Positions 5,624 through 9,195 of a stretch of DNA of 9,195 bases are shown one piece after another. How positions within the stretch are numbered: the stretch's first letter is position 1; every line of letters starts with the position of its first letter. A program made the translations under genes and the position numbers. Origin of the DNA: Actinomycetales bacterium. Its GTDB lineage: Bacteria; Actinomycetota; Actinomycetes; Actinomycetales; BWSM-131. Below the pieces are notes generated by a model, which did no database searches, was not told the origin of the DNA, and worked only from the letters and a program-made list of their open reading frames with translations. The DNA lies in NCBI GenBank assembly GCA_030149025.1, contig JASBSH010000036.1, forward strand, positions 1-9,195, in the 5' to 3' direction.

Positions 5624-7108
5624 TCAGGCGATGGTCGCGGCGAGGGCCTTGATCGCGTCGACGAAGCACTCGGCCGGCGGGTTCACGAGGCCCGCACCGA
5701 CCTGACCGGTGCCGGCCACCTTGCCCGCCATACCGGTGTTGATCTGCGGCAGGATCCCGGTGCGCACCACCGAGACCACGTCGATGCCGGTCGGCGCTCC
5801 CCGGAACCCGAGGATCGGGATCTGCATGATCGGGTGCTCGGCCAGCGTGATGTCGTACATCCGATGCGTCGTGCTGAGCGCCAGCTGCGCGGTGCCGCCG
5901 ACGAACGCCACGATAGCCGGTGCGGCGGCCATCGAGAAGCCGCCGATGCCAGCGGTTTCCGTGATCGCCGAGTCGCCGATGTCCGGGTTGGCGTCCTCGC
6001 GGCCGTAGTCCCCGAGGAACAGGCCGTCGGGGATCTGCGCCGGCCCGGTGAACCACTGGTCGCCGGTGCCCGAGACCTGGATGCCGAAGTCGGTGCCGTT
6101 CCGCGCCATCGCCACCACCAGCGAGGACCCGGGCACGTCCCGGCCGGCGTCCAGGGCCAGCTTGCAGGCCGGCATGACCAGGTTCAGGTAGAAGTGGTCG
6201 TTGCCGTTGCAGAACCGGACCACATCGGCGACGTCGTTCGCCGGCGCTCCGAGCTCGAGCAGCTCGGGGATCAGCTCCCGGATCAGCATCATCGTGCCGG
6301 CCCGGTTGCGGTTGTGGCCCTCGTCGCCCATCTGCAGCATCTGCGCGGTGATCGACCGGATGTCGATCGGGCCGGCGCTCGATCCGGCGCGGCGCTGAAC
6401 GGCCTGCTGCAGCAGCGGGCCGAGCACGGCGGACATCCACTTCAGCCGGTCGACGACCTCCGGGCCGTAGGCGCCGTAGCGCAGCACCTTGCCCAGACCC
6501 TCGTTGAGGGAGCAGAAGGTCGATCGACCCGTTGCCGGGTCGGCGATCTCGAACACCCACATGCCAGGGCTGATCACGCCGGCCATCGGCCCGACGGCGC
6601 GGTGGTGGTGGCACGAGTCGAGGGTGATCGGCGTGCCGTCGCGCAGCTGGCCGGCGGCGAGCAGCTTCTCGGCCTCCTCCGGCGAGTCGGCAAGGCCCTC
6701 GAACAGCATCGCGCCCATCAGCGCACCACGCAGCGGCCCGGACGCGCGTTCCCAGGTGATCGGGGGACCGGCGTGGAAGAACATGCCCGGGGACATCTCC
6801 AGCGCCTCGGACGCCGGCCGCACGTCGACGAGGACGGCCCCGGTCGCGAGCACGCGTGAGATCGCAGTGGCGTTGGCCTCGGCACGTCGAGCGTCGAACA
6901 GCACCTTCTGCACCTCGGCCTCCGTGCCGCCGAGCGGCGGTCGCCAGTCAACCCGCTGCACGTCCACGGACTGTGCGACAAGGGCGTCGGCGAACAGGTC
7001 GACGCCGACGGTGACGATCGACTGCGGTCCTGCAAGCAGCGCCTGAGCGTTCTGCTCGCCCTGTGCCGGGTCTGCCTGAGCTGCCTGGTCTGCGGTCTGC
7101 TGGGTCAT
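5624..7108 (-). CDS. allG: DUF1116 protein, AllG/YlbE-like (FdrA partner)
   Basis: This 494-residue soluble protein carries the whole DUF1116 signature. The main blocks are RASGPLRGALMGAMLFEG (121-138), SCHHHRAVGPMAGVISPGM (165-183), MGDEGHNRNRAGT (260-272), GNDHFYLNLVMPACK (302-316), RNGTDFGIQVSGTGDQWFTG (336-355), DANPDIGDSAITET (372-385) and INTGMAGKVAGTGQVGAGLV (456-475). DUF1116 proteins travel with FdrA and DUF2877 proteins. In E. coli the trio (FdrA-YlbE-YlbF, also called AllF-G-H) has been linked to oxamate carbamoyltransferase, which splits oxalurate at the end of anaerobic allantoin breakdown. The first ~20 residues are a Gln/Ala-rich extension without a known role. The start ATG overlaps the fdrA stop codon as ATGA, with a GGGGAGAG ribosome site just upstream. 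Family is certain; the exact substrate in this organism is inferred from E. coli. Confidence 0.9.
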   Translation of the reverse strand: MTQQTADQAAQADPAQGEQNAQALLAGPQSIVTVGVDLFADALVAQSVDVQRVDWRPPLGGTEAEVQKVLFDARRAEANATAISRVLATGAVLVDVRPASEALEMSPGMFFHAGPPITWERASGPLRGALMGAMLFEGLADSPEEAEKLLAAGQLRDGTPITLDSCHHHRAVGPMAGVISPGMWVFEIADPATGRSTFCSLNEGLGKVLRYGAYGPEVVDRLKWMSAVLGPLLQQAVQRRAGSSAGPIDIRSITAQMLQMGDEGHNRNRAGTMMLIRELIPELLELGAPANDVADVVRFCNGNDHFYLNLVMPACKLALDAGRDVPGSSLVVAMARNGTDFGIQVSGTGDQWFTGPAQIPDGLFLGDYGREDANPDIGDSAITETAGIGGFSMAAAPAIVAFVGGTAQLALSTTHRMYDITLAEHPIMQIPILGFRGAPTGIDVVSVVRTGILPQINTGMAGKVAGTGQVGAGLVNPPAECFVDAIKALAATIA

Positions 7109-8757
7109 CGGCTCTCCCCACGGATCAGGGCGACCGCTGCGCGGGTCGCCTCGGCGTTGGACAGGTAGACGGCGGCGCCGGCCTTCGCGAGCGCCTCGGC
7201 GGACGCGTCGCGGCCCTGCGGGTCCCCGGCGGTGCCGGTCAGCGACACCACGACGTCGAGCGCGCGGCCGTCGGCCGTTGCGCGGTCGATCGCCGCGCGG
7301 ATCACCGGCGCGTGCACTCCAGCAGGGTCTTCATGGGCGCCGTGACCGAGGACGACGTCCAGCAGGATCACACGGACCCTCGCGTCCCGCGCCGCCTCCT
7401 CGATCGCCTCCAGGCGAAGGCTGGGATCGATCATCGGGTGCGCGCGGCCGACGGTCATCGTGTCGTCACCGAGGTCGACGAACGCGTGCCCGGCGGTCGC
7501 CAGGGCGCCCTTCAGTGCCGACGGCCCGCTCGCGTCAAGCTTCGGCCAGCTCGCGTCGAGCGGGATGTTCGAGGCGACCGGGCCTAGCTGGGTAGCGGCG
7601 AGGGCCATCGCCTCGTCGCAGAGCGTGCCGCCGGCGAACAGGCCGCGTAGCAGTGGCTCCCCGGCGCCACCCTGAACCGGGATTTCATGATCATCGCCCG
7701 AGGGGGCGGGAACCGGGATTTCATGATCACCGCTCGAGGGGGCGGGAACCGGGATTTCATGATCACGCGTTGGGTGTGCGGCTGCGTTGGCGGTGGGGGA
7801 CCAGGTCGGCCACACCGGCACCTGCACGCCCAGGCGCTCGCACACCCGCTCGGCGGCACGCGTCAGATCGGGGAAGCCTTCGTCGGATCGTCCGAGGACG
7901 GCCCACTCGACGCCGAGGCCCAGGGAGGCGGCCAGCTCATCCAGCCGGTTCACGACGGCGGGGTCAGCCGGCTTGGACACGAGCACCACGAGCTCGGTGC
8001 CCTCGTCCCGGGCCAGGGTGCGCAGCGCCTGCTCGGCGGCGAGCCCGCCGACGTCCGCACTGAGGTCCCGGCCACCGAGACCAAGGCAGTGCCGGACACC
8101 GACACCTGCGGCGTCCAGGAGAGCGAGCAGCTGCTGCGCGCCGGTGCCGGAGGCCGCGACGAGCGAGACCGGGCCGGGGCGGACGACGTTCGCGAAGCCG
8201 AGCCCGACACCGCCGACGACGGCGGTGCCGCAGTCGGGGCCCATGACGAGCAGGCATCGACGGGCGGCCTCCTGCTTGAGGGCGATCTCGGTGTCGAGGG
8301 AAACGTTGTCGCTGAACAGCATCACCGAGGAGCCGGCCTGCAGCGCGTCCCACGCCTCGGCGCCGGCGCTGGCACCGGGCGTCGAGATGAGCACCAGCGG
8401 CGCGGGCTTGCGCTGAAGGGCGAGACCCGTTGTGCGAGCTGGGTCCTGCTGCGTCTCACCGGGTTCGTCGCGCCGCGTCAGGGCGGCCTCCATCGCGGCC
8501 AGGGCGGCCGACCGGGCGGTCTCGACATCGCCGTCGTCGAGATCGTCCTCGAACCGCAAGGCGATGACGAGGTCGTCGGGTGCCAGGGCGGGTAGGTGGA
8601 AGCCCATGCCCTCGAGCACGTCGAGGTTCAGCGGGGTGGCCATCGCGACCTGCGCCGCCTCGATACCGTCCACGGCGGCCACGGTCCGGCTCACCGACAA
8701 CAAGGTGACCGAGTCGTGGTAGTGCCCACGACGGACCTCGACGTGCTGGGTGCTCAT
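7105..8757 (-). CDS. fdrA: FdrA/AllF family acyl-CoA synthetase-like protein
   Basis: This 550-residue protein is built like the alpha subunit of succinyl-CoA synthetase. Visible blocks are STPGASAGAEAWDALQAG (125-142), the nucleotide/CoA-fold marker GPDCGTA (173-179), AASGTGAQQLLALL (201-214), CLGLGGRDLS (224-233), LRGLFAGGTLCDEA (370-383), GDDTMTVGRAHPMIDPSLR (430-448) and LLDVVLGHGAHEDPAG (465-480). With its DUF1116 and DUF2877 partners it is probably part of an oxamate carbamoyltransferase in allantoin nitrogen salvage. I start it at 8757, with GGAGG five bases upstream and the expected N-terminus MSTQHVEVRRGHYHDSVTLL. The frame is open to 9087, but that part overlaps the DUF2877 gene. 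Oddly, residues 332-361 are three copies of a 12-residue repeat beginning DHEIPV, encoded by the dispersed DNA repeat and placed in the linker before the third domain. The start and stop both lie in ATGA overlaps with neighbours. Confidence 0.92.
   Translation of the reverse strand: MSTQHVEVRRGHYHDSVTLLSVSRTVAAVDGIEAAQVAMATPLNLDVLEGMGFHLPALAPDDLVIALRFEDDLDDGDVETARSAALAAMEAALTRRDEPGETQQDPARTTGLALQRKPAPLVLISTPGASAGAEAWDALQAGSSVMLFSDNVSLDTEIALKQEAARRCLLVMGPDCGTAVVGGVGLGFANVVRPGPVSLVAASGTGAQQLLALLDAAGVGVRHCLGLGGRDLSADVGGLAAEQALRTLARDEGTELVVLVSKPADPAVVNRLDELAASLGLGVEWAVLGRSDEGFPDLTRAAERVCERLGVQVPVWPTWSPTANAAAHPTRDHEIPVPAPSSGDHEIPVPAPSGDDHEIPVQGGAGEPLLRGLFAGGTLCDEAMALAATQLGPVASNIPLDASWPKLDASGPSALKGALATAGHAFVDLGDDTMTVGRAHPMIDPSLRLEAIEEAARDARVRVILLDVVLGHGAHEDPAGVHAPVIRAAIDRATADGRALDVVVSLTGTAGDPQGRDASAEALAKAGAAVYLSNAEATRAAVALIRGESR
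7674..7766 (-). repeat. Three direct copies of the dispersed repeat inside fdrA
   Basis: The 20-base unit (coding-strand TGATCATGAAATCCCGGTTC) occurs at 7674-7693, 7710-7729 and 7746-7765. All three copies are identical to one another and to the left arm of the hairpin at 4247. The period is exactly 36 bases, so each adds 12 codons in frame. The two 16-base spacers differ at two positions; the first can form a small CGCCC-GAGG-GGGCG hairpin. They encode DHEIPVPAPSSG, DHEIPVPAPSGD and DHEIPV. The copies are direct, not inverted, unlike those outside genes. Confidence 0.95.
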
Positions 8758-9195
8758 GCGCTCCTCCGTACGGTGGTTGCGGTCGGGCGGTCGTTCGAAT
8801 CTGACGTCGGGGCCGACGCCGGTCCTGTGCTCGGGGCGGCGTCTGCGACGGCCAGCATCCCGGTCGCCAGGTCCGGGCCCGAGTGGTGGCCGATCGCGAG
8901 GAGGTCCTCGAACACGCTCCGGGCGCGGGCCTGCCTGCCCCCGGACCGCTCGTCGGGCAGGGTGCCGGCGAGCAGCCGCACAGCACGGACCACGGGTTCC
9001 GCGGCGCGCCCTTGCGCCGCCTCCCGCAACAGGGCGGCGGACACGACGGTGGTCCGTCGCCGAGCGGCCGCGGAGATGTTGCGGCACAACACCTCGAGCT
9101 CCACAAAGCGGTGGCCGGCACCGGCGACCCCGAGCGCGCGGGACATGAGCAGCAGGCCGGCGGTGACGTCGGCCCCGCTCGGGGTCAGACCGGGG
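8754..9195 (-). CDS. allH: DUF2877 protein, AllH/YlbF-like (5' end outside window)
   Basis: The C-terminal ~146 residues are visible and the gene continues beyond the right edge. The first residues read PGLTPSGADVTAGLLLMSRA, the diagnostic DUF2877 motif (usually GLTPSGDD-x-L-x-G), here with Ala-Asp in place of Asp-Asp. Further on, FVELEVLCRNIS and LAIGHHSGPDLATGMLAV complete the domain; the second resembles the G-H-S-S-G-x-D-x-L-x-G close of the family. The final ~35 residues are a low-complexity Ala/Thr/Pro tail. In E. coli the relative YlbF/AllH accompanies FdrA and YlbE in the oxamate carbamoyltransferase system. The TGA stop overlaps the fdrA ATG, so the two are translationally coupled. 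An internal ATG at 9146 begins after the key motif and is not the true start. Confidence 0.88.
   Translation of the reverse strand, partial: PGLTPSGADVTAGLLLMSRALGVAGAGHRFVELEVLCRNISAAARRRTTVVSAALLREAAQGRAAEPVVRAVRLLAGTLPDERSGGRQARARSVFEDLLAIGHHSGPDLATGMLAVADAAPSTGPASAPTSDSNDRPTATTVRRSA

Noticed and set aside
5834..6859. Long plus-strand frame opposite the DUF1116 gene (also a 341-residue minus frame at 5589-6614)
   Set aside because: Both are frame shadows of a strongly conserved DUF1116 gene, with low-complexity Arg/Gly/His composition and no recognisable domain.
7674..7766. CRISPR array
   Set aside because: A 36-base period with near-identical 16-base spacers inside a coding frame is not a CRISPR. 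Spacers should differ, and no cas gene is present.
8758..9087. N-terminal extension of the FdrA frame up to 9087
   Set aside because: The extension is Arg/Gly/Pro-rich and lies out of frame within the DUF2877 gene. The ATG at 8757 has a strong GGAGG site and gives the normal family N-terminus.

Overview
The window is high-GC DNA (roughly 70% by eye) with GTG starts, an actinobacterial-type HisE, a long-form HisG and two probable leaderless genes. It is chromosomal DNA of an actinomycete (Actinomycetota). The order rpe - pnuC-like - hisE - hisG - PH-domain gene resembles Micrococcales and related orders, but I cannot fix the genus. There is no phage, transposase, CRISPR or tRNA/rRNA gene here.

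Plus-strand half (1-4250). The window opens inside a class III (glutamate-1-semialdehyde-aminomutase-like) aminotransferase, followed closely by ribulose-phosphate 3-epimerase (rpe). A 380-base gap then carries a promoter candidate and a clear FMN riboswitch. The riboswitch leads a seven-helix PnuC-family transporter, which is therefore best read as the riboflavin importer RibM/PnuX rather than a nicotinamide-mononucleotide carrier. After a hairpin repeat and a GC-rich terminator-like stem-loop come hisE and hisG (first two steps of histidine biosynthesis) and a small two-helix membrane protein with a bacterial PH domain.

Minus-strand half (4329-9195). An Eis-like GNAT N-acetyltransferase converges on the PH gene. 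Upstream of it lies a tightly coupled operon, read right to left: DUF2877 (AllH-like, cut by the window edge) - FdrA/AllF - DUF1116 (AllG/YlbE-like). Both junctions are ATGA stop/start overlaps. This trio is associated with oxamate carbamoyl transfer at the end of anaerobic allantoin (purine nitrogen) breakdown in enterobacteria.

The most unusual feature is a dispersed 20-21-base repeat with core TGATCATGAAATCCCGGTTC. It occurs as inverted pairs forming long hairpins at 2290-2339 and 4247-4294; the second contains the stop codon of the PH gene, and together the two bracket the hisE-hisG-PH block. It also occurs as three direct copies at exact 36-base spacing inside fdrA (7674-7766). There it is read in frame as a 12-residue peptide repeat (DHEIPV-PAPSSG type) in the linker between two FdrA domains. 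This looks like a REP-like element that tolerates in-frame insertion into a protein.
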